A DNA stretch of 64,000 nucleotides from Lachnospiraceae bacterium (GCA_015057005.1 SVFF01000006.1:62001-126000); one strand, 5' to 3'; shown: positions 30,490 to 40,410, counted from the stretch's first letter. The notes: generated by a model not told the origin, from the sequence alone. Made by a program: numbers and translations.

Positions 30490-31230
30490 ATGAGCGCAAT
30501 CAATACTTTTTATTCCCGTATTACTGATATTATGTCCGAAGTTTTCACCAAAGAGGGCGAAGCAATTGAAAAGGCAGCAGCAGTATTGGCAGATGCCAAC
30601 AAGAATAAGCACTCTATCTTTGCATTCGGCTGCAACCATGCAGGTCTGATCACACTGGAGCTGTTCTACCGCACCGGCGGTATGGTGACTATCAATCCCG
30701 TGCGTTCTCCCGGTATGATGCTGGAGGTATCCCCCATCACCATGAGCAGTGAACTGGAGCGTATCCCGGATTACGGCCGTGTGATCTTCAACGGTCTGCC
30801 CACTAAAGAGGGCGATGTGATCATCATCCACTCCGTATCCGGCCGCAATTCCGTGACCGTTGACATGGCAAAAGCTGCCAGAGAAAAGGGACTGACTGTG
30901 ATCGTTGTGACCAACATGAACACTGCCACCACTGTGACTTCCCGTCACCCCTCCGGCAAGATGCTTCATGACTTTGCGGATATCCTGATCGACAACCACG
31001 GCGATCGCGGTGACGCATCCGTGCAGATCGGTGATTTCCCTCAGAAGGTGGCTTCCACCTCCACAGTAATTGGTGCGGCAATCCTGAATGCAGTGATGGC
31101 CAGAGCCTGTGAGCTGCTCTACGAGGAAGGCATTGAGCCTCCCGTATTTATGAGCGGCAACATGGACGGCGGTGATGCGTACAACAAGAGAGTGATCGCA
31201 GAGCACGCAGAGAATATTTTTTATATGTAA
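30490..31230 (+). CDS. SIS domain protein
   Basis: VIIIHSVSGRNSVTVDMAKAAREKGLTVIVVTN; FAFGCNHAGL. Confidence 0.85.
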   Translation: MSAINTFYSRITDIMSEVFTKEGEAIEKAAAVLADANKNKHSIFAFGCNHAGLITLELFYRTGGMVTINPVRSPGMMLEVSPITMSSELERIPDYGRVIFNGLPTKEGDVIIIHSVSGRNSVTVDMAKAAREKGLTVIVVTNMNTATTVTSRHPSGKMLHDFADILIDNHGDRGDASVQIGDFPQKVASTSTVIGAAILNAVMARACELLYEEGIEPPVFMSGNMDGGDAYNKRVIAEHAENIFYM

Positions 31231-31244
31231 AAGAAAGTAATTGC

Positions 31245-31277
31245 AGCGGCACGGTTTAGAGACTGTGCCGCTTTTTG
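31245..31277 (+). terminator. Rho-independent terminator
   Basis: AGCGGCAC...GTGCCGCTTTTT. Confidence 0.65.
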
Positions 31278-31416
31278 TATGATTGTTTTGGGATTATTGC
31301 AACTCTTGGGGTTTCCTTCTTGCGCTGATTGTGGTAAAATCGTTTAAGTGATAGTTAAGTTGTTAATTAGTTCCAAGAAGATAAAAATTATATTATCCAA
31401 TGGAGAGGGAGCAGCG

Positions 31417-32892
31417 ATGAAAACAAATGACAAATTACAGACAACGCTGGACCGATTGCCCTATGGAGAAGAGAATCAATCCGGCGATCTGAAAGTGAAC
31501 AAAAAACTGCCGGAGGGTGTCAGATCAGGTGAATTGTACAAGGATATTATCCGGATTGCCTGGCCCAGCTTTGTGGAGCTTTTGCTGACCCAGCTGGTGT
31601 CCATGGTGGACCTAATGATGGTAGGATCCATGGGAGGAAAAGCCAATCCCCAGCTTGGCACACAGGCACTGGCGGCTGTGGGTTTGACCACTCAGCCCAA
31701 GTTTCTGCTGATGACAGCGTTCATGGCCATGAATACCGGTGTTACAGCCCTGGTAGCACGTTATAAAGGACGTAGCGACAAAGAAAAGGCCAATCTGGTA
31801 GTTCGTCAGGGGTTGTTGATCACTTTCTTCCTGGGCGCTATCATGTCTGTCCTGGGTGTTTTGTTTGCAAGGCCACTGGTTATTTTTATGGGCTCTACGG
31901 AGGAAATTGTCACCCAAATGGCCACCCAGTACCTGCAGATCCAGATGGCAGGTTTCCTGACCATGGCATTGACCAGTACCGTGACGGCGGCCCTGCGCGC
32001 AGTGGGCGATTCCAAGACATGCATGGTCTACAATCTGGTGGCCAACCTGGTAAATGTCTGCTTTAACTGGCTGTTGATTTACGGTAACTGGGGCTTCCCG
32101 GAGATGGGTGTTGCAGGTGCGTCCCTGGCAACCGTATTCGGTCAGTTTGTGGCGTTTGTGATGGCATTTGCAGTTATCATCAAGGGAAACAGTTTCCTGA
32201 AGCTGGAATTCAGATTGGGCTTCAAGCCGGACAAAGCTGTTATCACAGATATGCTGGGCGTAGGTATGCCCGCAATGGTAGAGCAGCTGCTGATGCGTGC
32301 CGGTATGATCATCTATGCCAAGACCGTGGCTTCTCTTGGTACCACGGCATATGCTACACATCAGGTGTGTATGAACATTCAGGCCCTGTCCTTTATGATC
32401 GGTCAGGCATTCGCGGTGTCTGCTACTACCCTGATGGGTCAGTCCCTGGGAAAGCGCCGCCCCGATATGGCCCAGGCATATACCAGCCGTACACGGACCG
32501 TGGGCTTCTGCTTCTCCATGTTGCTGGCAGCAGTGTTCATCCTATTTGGTAAAAACATTGTCGGCCTCTACAACAGTGATCCTGAGATCATCCGCATCGG
32601 CGGCCAGATCATGTTGTTCGTAGCATTCCTGCAGCCCTTCCAGGGCTCCCAGTTTATCATTGCCGGCGGCCTGCGCGGTGCCGGAGACACCAAGACCACG
32701 GCAATGATCACTTTTATTACTGTTTTGTTGGTGCGCCCCGGTGTGGCCATCCTGCTGGTAAACGCCACCAGTCTTGGCCTCTATGGCGCTTGGATCGCTC
32801 TGGCCTGCGACCAGATGCTGCGTACGGCATTGGTATTTGGAAGATATAAGAGCGGCAAATGGAAGACGATCAAATTGAAAACGGAGGTATAA
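31417..32892 (+). CDS. MATE family efflux transporter
   Basis: 12 TM pattern; IAWPSFVELLLTQLVSMVDLMMVG N-terminal MATE motif. Confidence 0.9.
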   Translation: MKTNDKLQTTLDRLPYGEENQSGDLKVNKKLPEGVRSGELYKDIIRIAWPSFVELLLTQLVSMVDLMMVGSMGGKANPQLGTQALAAVGLTTQPKFLLMTAFMAMNTGVTALVARYKGRSDKEKANLVVRQGLLITFFLGAIMSVLGVLFARPLVIFMGSTEEIVTQMATQYLQIQMAGFLTMALTSTVTAALRAVGDSKTCMVYNLVANLVNVCFNWLLIYGNWGFPEMGVAGASLATVFGQFVAFVMAFAVIIKGNSFLKLEFRLGFKPDKAVITDMLGVGMPAMVEQLLMRAGMIIYAKTVASLGTTAYATHQVCMNIQALSFMIGQAFAVSATTLMGQSLGKRRPDMAQAYTSRTRTVGFCFSMLLAAVFILFGKNIVGLYNSDPEIIRIGGQIMLFVAFLQPFQGSQFIIAGGLRGAGDTKTTAMITFITVLLVRPGVAILLVNATSLGLYGAWIALACDQMLRTALVFGRYKSGKWKTIKLKTEV

Positions 32893-32896
32893 AATT

Positions 32897-33733
32897 ATGA
32901 AAAATGTATGTGTGATTACCGGCGGCGGAAGCGGAATGGGCTTAGAAGCTGCAAAGTGTATGCCTAAGGAGAAAATCATTGTAATCTCCGGCAGAACCGT
33001 CGCAAAACTGCAGAAGGCAGTAGAGGAACTGAAAGCACTGGGTTTTGAAGCCTATGCCCATGCCTGCGACACCTCTGACCGTGAAAGTGTAAAGAAGCTG
33101 GCAGAATATGCCGCGTCTTTGGGTGAAATTAAAAATGTGATCAACGCGGCAGGTATTTCCCCTGCTATGGGCAGCGCGGGCGACCAGGAAAAGATTCTGA
33201 GGATCAATGCCCTGGGAACCGTATATGTGAATCAGGAATTTGCCAAGGTTATGAAGGCAGGAAGTGTTATCTGCGATATTTCTTCCAACTCCGCTTATTC
33301 ACTGCCGGAGTTTATCCTGCCCAAGAAGGCGTATCCCCTGGCTGAAACCGATGAGGCTGCTTTCCTGGCAAAACTGATCAAGAGATCCAACATGGCCAAG
33401 ACTGATTACCAGAAGAACGGTTTTGCATATGGTCTCTCCAAGAATTTTGTGTGTTGGTATGCTGCAAAGAGTGCCTTTGATCTGGGTCCCAAGGGTATCC
33501 GTGTAGTATCTTTAAGCCCCGGCCTGATCGCTACCGATATGGGTAAGCTGGAGGAAGAGAATGGCGGCTTCCTGATTGGCTTCTCCTGCGAGGGACGCAT
33601 GGGTAAGCCTGAAGAATTGGGCTTTGCCATTGCCACAGCTGCTGATGAACGAAACGGTTATCTGGCGGGTGTAGACATTCTCTGTGATGGCGGAAGTACC
33701 AGAGGTCAGAAAGAATTTAAGAAGAAAAAATAG
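32897..33733 (+). CDS. short-chain dehydrogenase/reductase
   Basis: VITGGGSGMGLEAAK; NAAGIS; YGLSK; LSPGLIATDMG. Confidence 0.9.
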   Translation: MKNVCVITGGGSGMGLEAAKCMPKEKIIVISGRTVAKLQKAVEELKALGFEAYAHACDTSDRESVKKLAEYAASLGEIKNVINAAGISPAMGSAGDQEKILRINALGTVYVNQEFAKVMKAGSVICDISSNSAYSLPEFILPKKAYPLAETDEAAFLAKLIKRSNMAKTDYQKNGFAYGLSKNFVCWYAAKSAFDLGPKGIRVVSLSPGLIATDMGKLEEENGGFLIGFSCEGRMGKPEELGFAIATAADERNGYLAGVDILCDGGSTRGQKEFKKKK

Positions 33734-33743
33734 TGTTTATGAA

Positions 33744-33790
33744 AAAGCAGGAGTCCTTCTCAAAACGAAAAGGCTACTCCTGCTTTATTT
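33744..33790. terminator. bidirectional terminator shared by SDR gene and spoIIID
   Basis: AAAGCAGGAGT...ACTCCTGCTTT with T tracts on both strands. Confidence 0.65.
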
Positions 33791-33801
33791 TTCGGCTTCT
33801 G

Positions 33802-33948
33802 CTATGCCCGGTTCACCTCATGGTGAAGATATTTCTCTTTTGTTGCCAGACCTCCCCGGATATGTCGCTCGGATTTATTTACGTCCAAAACCTTCCTGGC
33901 CTGTCTGGCCAGTGACGGGTTGATCTGCATCAGTCTGTCCGTGACGTC
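33802..33948 (-). pseudogene. spoIIID: spoIIID 3' fragment (C-terminal half of interrupted gene, potentially restorable)
   Basis: HKDVTDRLMQINPSLARQARKVLDVNKSERHIRGGLATKEKYLHHEVNRA* matches SpoIIID C-terminal half; 5' half found at 46256-46405. Confidence 0.88.
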
Positions 33949-33949
33949 C

Positions 33950-35509
33950 TTATGTGCGGTCGTTACTATTAGGAATGGTTGGATTGGCATCAATTAATAC
34001 CTTTTCATCTAGGCCTAAATCCCCCATTATACGCAAGAAAATATCTACATGACCTTCTTGGTCCACCTCGATTCGGTGAATCAGGCGTTTTAATTGTTCA
34101 TTTGTCATGTCGTGTATATCTGTGATATCCTCTATCTCTTTGAATGTGCGATTTAAGATATTTTCAAGTTGTTCACCTTTCGTCAAATTGTAGGATACCA
34201 TTTTGAGCTCGTTTTCAAGCCGCTCAATTTCTTTGCGCATGTCGCCGATTTTCTCATTTAATTCCTCTCGGGAAATTAAATCGTCAGTGTACATATCCAT
34301 GTACTTTTGTCTGGATTTTCGTAACTTGGCAAGCTGGGATGTCAATTCTTTCTCGTATTCCAGATTCTCATCTTTGGCTTTGTATACTCGTTGGAATTCA
34401 CCGGTGACATAACTAATAACTTTTTTCTTCTGTTTCAAAATCATACTGAAATAATCCTGCAATACTTCCAGGAGTTCTTCTTCGTCTACTGAAACGGCAT
34501 TGGGGCAACTGTCAGCGCCTCTACCATTGTGTCCGGAACAAACCCAACGCACATAGGTATTTTTGTAAGTACGAACCATACGACGAAAAGACCAACCACA
34601 ATCCTTACACTTAATTAGTGTAGAGAGGAGATATTTATTGCTCTGACGTTCATGGCTCATGCGGAACGATTGATATCTGGAATGCAGAATAGACTGTGCA
34701 TTTTCAAATATTTCGTCTTCGATAATGCGCAAGTCAGGTCGCTCTACGACCATCCATTCTGTTTCATCTCGTTCAGCTCTTTGGCCTGTCAAGAAATCAG
34801 CTATTTCCTGTTTACCATTAATAACCTTACCTGTATATATCTCATTCGTTAGAATGCGGCATATAGCATTCTGGCTCCATTGGCAATTACGCTTAGTTTT
34901 TATGCCCCGTTCATTCAGCATATTTGAAATTTTTGCAGCGCCATACCCTTCTTCTGTATACCACTTATAAATTTGGCGAATGATATTTGCTTCTTCTTTG
35001 TTGATTTCCAGATTAAAGTAATCACCAATTGTTTTGTTGTAGCCGTATACGATATTGGGAACCCGTCCTTTTTCTGCATTTACTTTTTTGCCGAATTTAA
35101 TACGCTTTGAGGTATTTGCACTTTCTTCTTGGGCCAGTGCAGCGAACATAGTCATAACAAATTCGCTATTTCCCATACTAGTCATATTAGCTGTCAGGAA
35201 TTGTGTTTCAATGCCAAGAGCTTTTAGCTTGCGTACACTTTGCAATAGATCAACAGTGTTTCTGGCAAAACGGGAGAGATCTTTTACTACAATCATGTCA
35301 AACAAACCATGCTCTGCATCTGTTAACATGCGTAAGAATTCTCGTCTATTTTTGATTTTAGTTCCTGAAATTCCTTCATCGGCATATACTTTTACGAGAG
35401 TATCGCCTGTCCTCTTAGCATATTCGATGAAAAACTGTTTTTGAGTCTCTAAGCTGTTGAGCTGGTCTTCTTTATCTGTGGAAACTCTGCAGTATGCTGC
35501 TATATTCAT
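33950..35509 (-). CDS. large serine recombinase (resolvase, recombinase and zinc-ribbon domains)
   Basis: MNIAAYCRVSTDKEDQLNSLETQ; YADEGISGTKIKNRREFLRML; KCKDCGWSFRR zinc ribbon; stop codon at element end. Confidence 0.95.
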   Translation of the reverse strand: MNIAAYCRVSTDKEDQLNSLETQKQFFIEYAKRTGDTLVKVYADEGISGTKIKNRREFLRMLTDAEHGLFDMIVVKDLSRFARNTVDLLQSVRKLKALGIETQFLTANMTSMGNSEFVMTMFAALAQEESANTSKRIKFGKKVNAEKGRVPNIVYGYNKTIGDYFNLEINKEEANIIRQIYKWYTEEGYGAAKISNMLNERGIKTKRNCQWSQNAICRILTNEIYTGKVINGKQEIADFLTGQRAERDETEWMVVERPDLRIIEDEIFENAQSILHSRYQSFRMSHERQSNKYLLSTLIKCKDCGWSFRRMVRTYKNTYVRWVCSGHNGRGADSCPNAVSVDEEELLEVLQDYFSMILKQKKKVISYVTGEFQRVYKAKDENLEYEKELTSQLAKLRKSRQKYMDMYTDDLISREELNEKIGDMRKEIERLENELKMVSYNLTKGEQLENILNRTFKEIEDITDIHDMTNEQLKRLIHRIEVDQEGHVDIFLRIMGDLGLDEKVLIDANPTIPNSNDRT

Positions 35510-35555
35510 ATTCAACAACCTTTCTGTTGTGTTTATAAAGTTCTGTTACAACTTC

Positions 35556-35583
35556 ATTATATCATGTAATGAAAAAATGTAAA
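35556..35583 (-). promoter_or_regulatory. sigma-A-type promoter of the serine recombinase
   Basis: Minus strand TTTACA - 16 bp - TATAAT. Confidence 0.5.
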
Positions 35584-35592
35584 CATACAAAA

Positions 35593-35624
35593 AGAGAAGT
35601 TACCATAAAGTGTAGCTTCTCTTT
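35593..35624. terminator. hairpin terminator
   Basis: AAAGAGAAGttac...gtagCTTCTCTTT. Confidence 0.5.
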
Positions 35625-35629
35625 AATCG

Positions 35630-35833
35630 TTATGTAGAATGGAGTTCATGTTGTTGTCCTTTTGGGGGTTCTACTATATCATTTGTTTCATCTGCACATG
35701 ATAATGCGGCCTGCTGTATTGCACGTTCTACTTTAGCCATGTTTGCTTCAATCAAAATCTTACATAAGAATTCAGCGGTATCCTCCACCGAATTCGGATT
35801 ATGGAAGCGATAAATTAATTTTCTCTTTTTCAA
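35630..35833 (-). CDS. small conserved-looking mobile-element protein
   Basis: MKKRKLIYRFHNPNSVEDTAEFLCKILIEANMAKVERAIQQA, immediately upstream of recombinase. Confidence 0.6.
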   Translation of the reverse strand: MKKRKLIYRFHNPNSVEDTAEFLCKILIEANMAKVERAIQQAALSCADETNDIVEPPKGQQHELHST

Positions 35834-36111
35834 GTGGAAACTCTACCTCCTTCTTTACTTGTCCTCTTCCCAATCCTATGAGAGTAGTTCTGAGCTTAGA
35901 CCACTCTTTTTACTCTAAAGCTTGGGCTTAATGTTAATTGTTATCTTTATATCTTGAGTCTACCTTATATTTCTTGGATGTGCCGTATATCCGAAAGCTA
36001 GGAAAAACACAGTAATTCTTCGTATTTCCACGCTTTGGGAAACGCGCTTATACTGCTCTTTTTAGGGGGGAGCACTAAAAAGGACTTGTCCACGATTGCC
36101 ACCCAATGAAA

Positions 36112-36188
36112 AAAGCCCAACAAGGAAGGGGTGACAATGAAGTCCGGCAACGGACGTAAAAAGACTGTCATTCTTTCCCGAAGGGCTT
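36112..36188 (-). ncRNA. candidate structured RNA with nested stems (possibly an attenuator)
   Basis: Minus strand AAGCCC...TGACA...GTCCG-TTGC-CGGAC...TGTCA...GGGCTTTTTT. Confidence 0.4.
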
Positions 36189-36330
36189 AGTTATTATATA
36201 TTTACTATCTATTTAATTTTTTATTATTATTTGTTGTTATTGTTGTCAAGTGTAGGGAAAGCCTTATAAATAAAGGATTTCCCTGACACACCACCGGACA
36301 ACATACAGGCATATTTGTAGGCAACCTGTC

Positions 36331-37686
36331 CTAAGTTTCAAACGACAGTGCAATCTGTTCGGCTACCTCAGGGGAGAGTGATAAAAAACCATTCTCCGTT
36401 TCGAGTTCTGTTGCAGAGGGAATGTTGTCGCGTTCCCAACCGCGCTGCCGTCCATATCTGCCAAAATGCCTGGGATTGATAAAAGTCTTCCAGCCGGTGA
36501 TCACAGTGTTCATGATGTTGTTGATCTCACGAAGCTCCCAGCTCTTAGGTTCTTCATACGGATGATTTAAGGCCTCGTGGTATAGCTGCTTGGAACAGAC
36601 TTTATCACCTTTATACCCATCCAGATAGGCTTGTATCATTCCAGCCATAGCATCTTCAGGCATGAAATTTTTCTGGAATTCCTTCAGGTACTGTTCATTT
36701 TCCCGTGACAGGATTGGTCTATAGTTGCCCTTACGATAGAGTTCCATAGCTTCGGCCCATACCTGTTCCATATATGCTCTGGAAGCGTCTTCGTCCTCCA
36801 GGATGTGCACTTCAGCGTTGCCGGGATCTACTATGATGGGATGAAATCTTCGATTACCGGTCCGATCCAAAGGCAGGAAATCCATGGTATTGGAGGTACC
36901 GCCAAATACACACTGACGTGGCCTGTCCACCGGATGTACTTCGTAAGGTACCTTATAGGTATCCTTGTGACGGCTTAAGAAAGACTTGATCTCCTCGATG
37001 CTCTTGGCATTTGCAGTAGCGATCATCTCCGACATTTCTATGATCAGATGTCCCTGCATCTTGCGGTAGATATTTTCATCATCCAGCTTCTTTAAATCAT
37101 CGGAGAACCATTCATCCTTCATGGCAAGGAACCGAAAAAAGGTAGATTTTCCTGCGCCTTGACCACCCACCAGGCAGAGCATTGTCTCGAATTTATAACC
37201 GGGCTCAAAGACCCGATTGATGGCTCCTAAGAGGAACACCAGCATGGCATCATGAGTGTAATCATTGACTTCCGCGCCCAGGAAATGGTGCAGGACGTAT
37301 CTGATCCGATGCTGTCCATCCCACTGTAGGAGATTTAAATAATCACGAATGGGATGGTATTGATTTTGATCGGCTATGATATTGAGGGCCCGTTGCACTT
37401 TTTTTTCGTTGGAGAGGTCGTATTGCTGTTCCAGATATAACAACAGGTAATTCAAGTCAGTATCGTTAAGCACAGTGCCTGTTTTATTCCACCAGACTTT
37501 TCCTGTGACGTCAATTCTTCCCGTGAAGCTGTTGTACTGGATCAAGTCTTGGAGTTTTTCATCATTCTCTAATGCCAGCATACAGTTCGGAAGAGTGTTC
37601 TTCACAGTTCCATTTTTGGTATATTCCAGATATTCACGGATTTCTTTCGGGGAAAGTTTTCTTTTGTTCTGTAATCTGTTTGTCAA
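36331..37686 (-). CDS. virulence-associated E (VapE)-like replicative helicase/ATPase
   Basis: Walker A CLVGGQGAGKSTFFRFLA; GNRRFHPI; VapE-type arrangement downstream of a primase. Confidence 0.85.
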   Translation of the reverse strand: MTNRLQNKRKLSPKEIREYLEYTKNGTVKNTLPNCMLALENDEKLQDLIQYNSFTGRIDVTGKVWWNKTGTVLNDTDLNYLLLYLEQQYDLSNEKKVQRALNIIADQNQYHPIRDYLNLLQWDGQHRIRYVLHHFLGAEVNDYTHDAMLVFLLGAINRVFEPGYKFETMLCLVGGQGAGKSTFFRFLAMKDEWFSDDLKKLDDENIYRKMQGHLIIEMSEMIATANAKSIEEIKSFLSRHKDTYKVPYEVHPVDRPRQCVFGGTSNTMDFLPLDRTGNRRFHPIIVDPGNAEVHILEDEDASRAYMEQVWAEAMELYRKGNYRPILSRENEQYLKEFQKNFMPEDAMAGMIQAYLDGYKGDKVCSKQLYHEALNHPYEEPKSWELREINNIMNTVITGWKTFINPRHFGRYGRQRGWERDNIPSATELETENGFLSLSPEVAEQIALSFET

Positions 37687-38266
37687 GTTCAACCACCTCC
37701 TTCCCGTGATCTGATAGAAGTGCTGTTTTATCTTCCGCAGTGCCCCAGAGCAATGTATCCAGAAGATACTCCACATAGCTTTTATTCTGCAAGGCCTCTG
37801 TAAAGCGAGAATCCCATTCGCAGTCATATGTTTTAGGGGCAAAGTGTTCCTGCCAGTACTGCAGCATGTGCAGATATGAGGCCAGCGTATGAAAGCATGG
37901 TATGGTTGCTTTTAGGGCCAATTTATCAAGAGGTAGATTCGTCACTTCAGTTGCAGCTTTTGTATAGCTTTGTGACTGACGCTGTGGTGAGAAGCGCGCT
38001 CTGATGGTCACCGGAATCCCGAAGTCCGCTGCAAGCTTTAAGGCAGCTTCTTTGGGATTTAAGTCATAGAGTCTTGCCACTAGGTCAATCACATCTCCAT
38101 CTGCCTGGCAGGCAAAACAGTGAAATCTGTTATCAAGCTTCATGCTGGGATTCGTATCTTTGTGAAATGGGCAGACCACCATGCCGTAACGATTGATGCG
38201 GATACCATATCGCTCAGCGGCCTGTCTGGCGGTTACTTGTTGTTTTACTGTTTCATATACATTCAT
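37634..38266 (-). CDS. CHC2 zinc-finger DNA primase-like protein
   Basis: CPFHKDTNPSMKLDNRFHCFACQADGDVIDLV. Confidence 0.87.
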   Translation of the reverse strand: MNVYETVKQQVTARQAAERYGIRINRYGMVVCPFHKDTNPSMKLDNRFHCFACQADGDVIDLVARLYDLNPKEAALKLAADFGIPVTIRARFSPQRQSQSYTKAATEVTNLPLDKLALKATIPCFHTLASYLHMLQYWQEHFAPKTYDCEWDSRFTEALQNKSYVEYLLDTLLWGTAEDKTALLSDHGKEVVELDKQITEQKKTFPERNP

Positions 38267-38326
38267 TTGTTTCTCCTTTCCGGGAATAGAAAAAGCACCT
38301 GACATTTTTTAAATGACAAGTGCTTT

Positions 38327-39550
38327 TTAGCGTTCCATATTTTTTTGTTTCGTTTTCTTCTCTGAATCTCCGGCGCGTTTTATGAGCGTTTTGTTTCGCT
38401 GCAGTTTTTCGAGCAGGGATTCTTTTGCTTTTTCTTTGATCAAGGCCTTAGCCTGTTCTTGAAGAGAGGGAGATTTTAGAGCTGACATTACTTTCTGCCG
38501 CAGCTTCTCCGCGGATTTTTTTATTCTGTTCTGAACAGCATCTAGAGATCTTATGATCAGATTCTTTTTGTCTGTAGGGAGATTGCGGTCTTTCGAACTG
38601 ATCCAAGTCTGATAGTTTTCAACTATTGCAAGATCCTGCTTCTGCGTTTCCTCAAAAACCTTTTCAGCCACCGTCTCACAGGCTTTCTCATATGCAGTAT
38701 CAACAATCTCCTCTACAAGGGTTTCTGCGTCTTCCAATTTCATGGTGATCTCATTCAATGCCTGTTCTTTCTCGGCGATTGCACTTTTTTGTTTGGCAAG
38801 GATAAAATCATTTTTCTCCATGTGGCTTCGGCCTCCATATTCCGGTTCACGATCCAGATGAACTCCATGCTGCTCACAGATATCGAAGAGCATGGAGCGA
38901 CAGATTGCGTCAAAGGTCTGTTTACGATTATTGAACTTGCTTCTCGGCTGGGTCGGATCCGGCAGTTCAATTCCCAATGCTTCCAGTGCTTTCTCCTGTT
39001 GCGGACAGATCTCTCCGTATTGGTTTTTACAATCAAACACGTGACGTTCCTGGATGTGTGGGGTTTTCTCATCCAAATGCAGAGCCCAGTTCAGAATATG
39101 GACATGCTCTCCAAACTGGTCACGCATTTTTGTCAAAAACTCCGTTGTGATCTGTAACAGAATCTCCGGCGGAACCGATTCATCCATGTTTCCAATCTGA
39201 TAAATGGTTTCTTCGGGACAGGTCTTTTTGTTTTTCAACAGATCCTCTACAGACCGGTTCCTGTTTGCATGTCTGCTCTTGATGTTTCTCTCATTTTGCG
39301 CATTGATAAACGCAGTATATTGGGAAGTATAAAACAGAAGCTCTACATCTTCAAAAGAGATATCACCGTCTTTGTCCATTTGATGATCCTGCGGTGTGGT
39401 AAATCCGTTGATACAATCCCAATAAATGTTTTGTTTGGTCAGTTCCGGGTTTATATGGTCACTATTATCCACATCAAATCTACGATCGTTATGTTTTGGA
39501 TTATAAGTGCCATGCTTCCCGCAACGACCATTGTGTCGTGTCAGTTTCAT
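38327..39550 (-). CDS. MobV/Pre-type plasmid mobilization relaxase
   Basis: NERNIKSRHANRNRSVEDLL; LHLDEKTPHIQERHVF relaxase motif. Confidence 0.82.
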   Translation of the reverse strand: MKLTRHNGRCGKHGTYNPKHNDRRFDVDNSDHINPELTKQNIYWDCINGFTTPQDHQMDKDGDISFEDVELLFYTSQYTAFINAQNERNIKSRHANRNRSVEDLLKNKKTCPEETIYQIGNMDESVPPEILLQITTEFLTKMRDQFGEHVHILNWALHLDEKTPHIQERHVFDCKNQYGEICPQQEKALEALGIELPDPTQPRSKFNNRKQTFDAICRSMLFDICEQHGVHLDREPEYGGRSHMEKNDFILAKQKSAIAEKEQALNEITMKLEDAETLVEEIVDTAYEKACETVAEKVFEETQKQDLAIVENYQTWISSKDRNLPTDKKNLIIRSLDAVQNRIKKSAEKLRQKVMSALKSPSLQEQAKALIKEKAKESLLEKLQRNKTLIKRAGDSEKKTKQKNMER

Positions 39551-39633
39551 CGACTTTCCTCCATTTCTTTTTTCTTTTTTTCAAAAGCGAAGCAGCTAGC
39601 TGCCATCCTGCCTCATTTATGCGCCAGGTAATA

Positions 39634-39668
39634 CCCAATACTAGGTGGCGAGGCGCCACCTAATTGGG
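39634..39668. other. candidate oriT inverted repeat upstream of relaxase
   Basis: CCCAAT-AC-TAGGTGGCG-AGG-CGCCACCTA-ATTGGG. Confidence 0.45.
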
Positions 39669-40025
39669 CAAGACTGCCGCCCTTGACCCGCACAGGGATA
39701 TTGCATTCCCTGTACCCATGCACAAAGGGCTGCGCCCTCTGTACTCCTGCCGGAGAAACTGTATCAGACCGCTGGCTAGCCAATCCTCACAGTCTCACCG
39801 TTTTTCCAGAACTCTCCACCGGAGACTTCTGAAAAAGAGAGACGATGAACCATCCGCCGTCGCGGAGCTTCACCGTCTTTTCGGGTATGCGCAGCTGCAT
39901 CCCCGAGATTGATAAATCGCCCGGGCAATTTATCCTCTTTCTTTGCAAATGAGCAAAACAAAAGCGACCAACTTTATTGTTGATCGCCTTTGGCTTGGTC
40001 ACTATTTTAAATTTAAATAATAAAA

Positions 40026-40162
40026 CAACCGAGTAAGTTTATACCTGCTCGATTGCTCAATATAACTATACCACACTCAAAGTATAATCACAATAGATGA
40101 AACATAGACGAAACATAGATGAAACATAGATGGAACATAGATGAAATATAGATGAAACATAG
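40026..40162 (-). repeat. iteron/promoter/hairpin module 1
   Basis: Six 11-bp repeats (ATGAAACATAG, 40097-40162); minus promoter TTGTGA-17-TATAGT (40093-40065); hairpin 40055-40026. Confidence 0.75.
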
Positions 40163-40223
40163 ATTTGCATCATTTCTGTGTAGTTCCGACTTTTCAATAT
40201 GTGAGGTTTCGTCAAAAAGAAAA

Positions 40224-40354
40224 CAACCAAGTAGGGATTCCTGCTCGATTGCTTAGTATAATAATAACATAGTTGTTTTACATTTGCAATGGACACCTTA
40301 TAGACACCTTATGGACACTTTATGGACACCTTATGGACAGCGTATGGACACTTG
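40224..40354 (-). repeat. iteron/promoter/hairpin module 2
   Basis: Six 11-bp repeats (ATGGACACCTT, 40289-40354); minus promoter TTGCAA-17-TATTAT; hairpin 40251-40224 followed by TTTTCTTTTT. Confidence 0.78.
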
Positions 40355-40375
40355 TACTTTTTTACATGTTTTGTT

Positions 40376-40403
40376 GTACCAGTGTATGTACCAGTGTACC
40401 AGT
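40376..40403. repeat. GTACCAGTGTA short direct repeats (x3)
   Basis: GTACCAGTGTAT GTACCAGT GTACCAGT. Confidence 0.6.
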
Positions 40404-40410
40404 CAATAAA

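Noticed and set aside
33684-33923. Plus-strand ORFs after the SDR gene
   Set aside because: Opposite strand of the spoIIID 3' fragment; no domain, not credible as proteins.
36137-36190. 17-aa plus-strand peptide MKSGNGRKKTVILSRRA
   Set aside because: Sequence is better explained by the nested-stem RNA on the minus strand; no conservation evidence.
40097-40354. Repeat arrays resembling a mini-CRISPR
   Set aside because: Units are 11 bp and contiguous with no spacers; no cas genes nearby.
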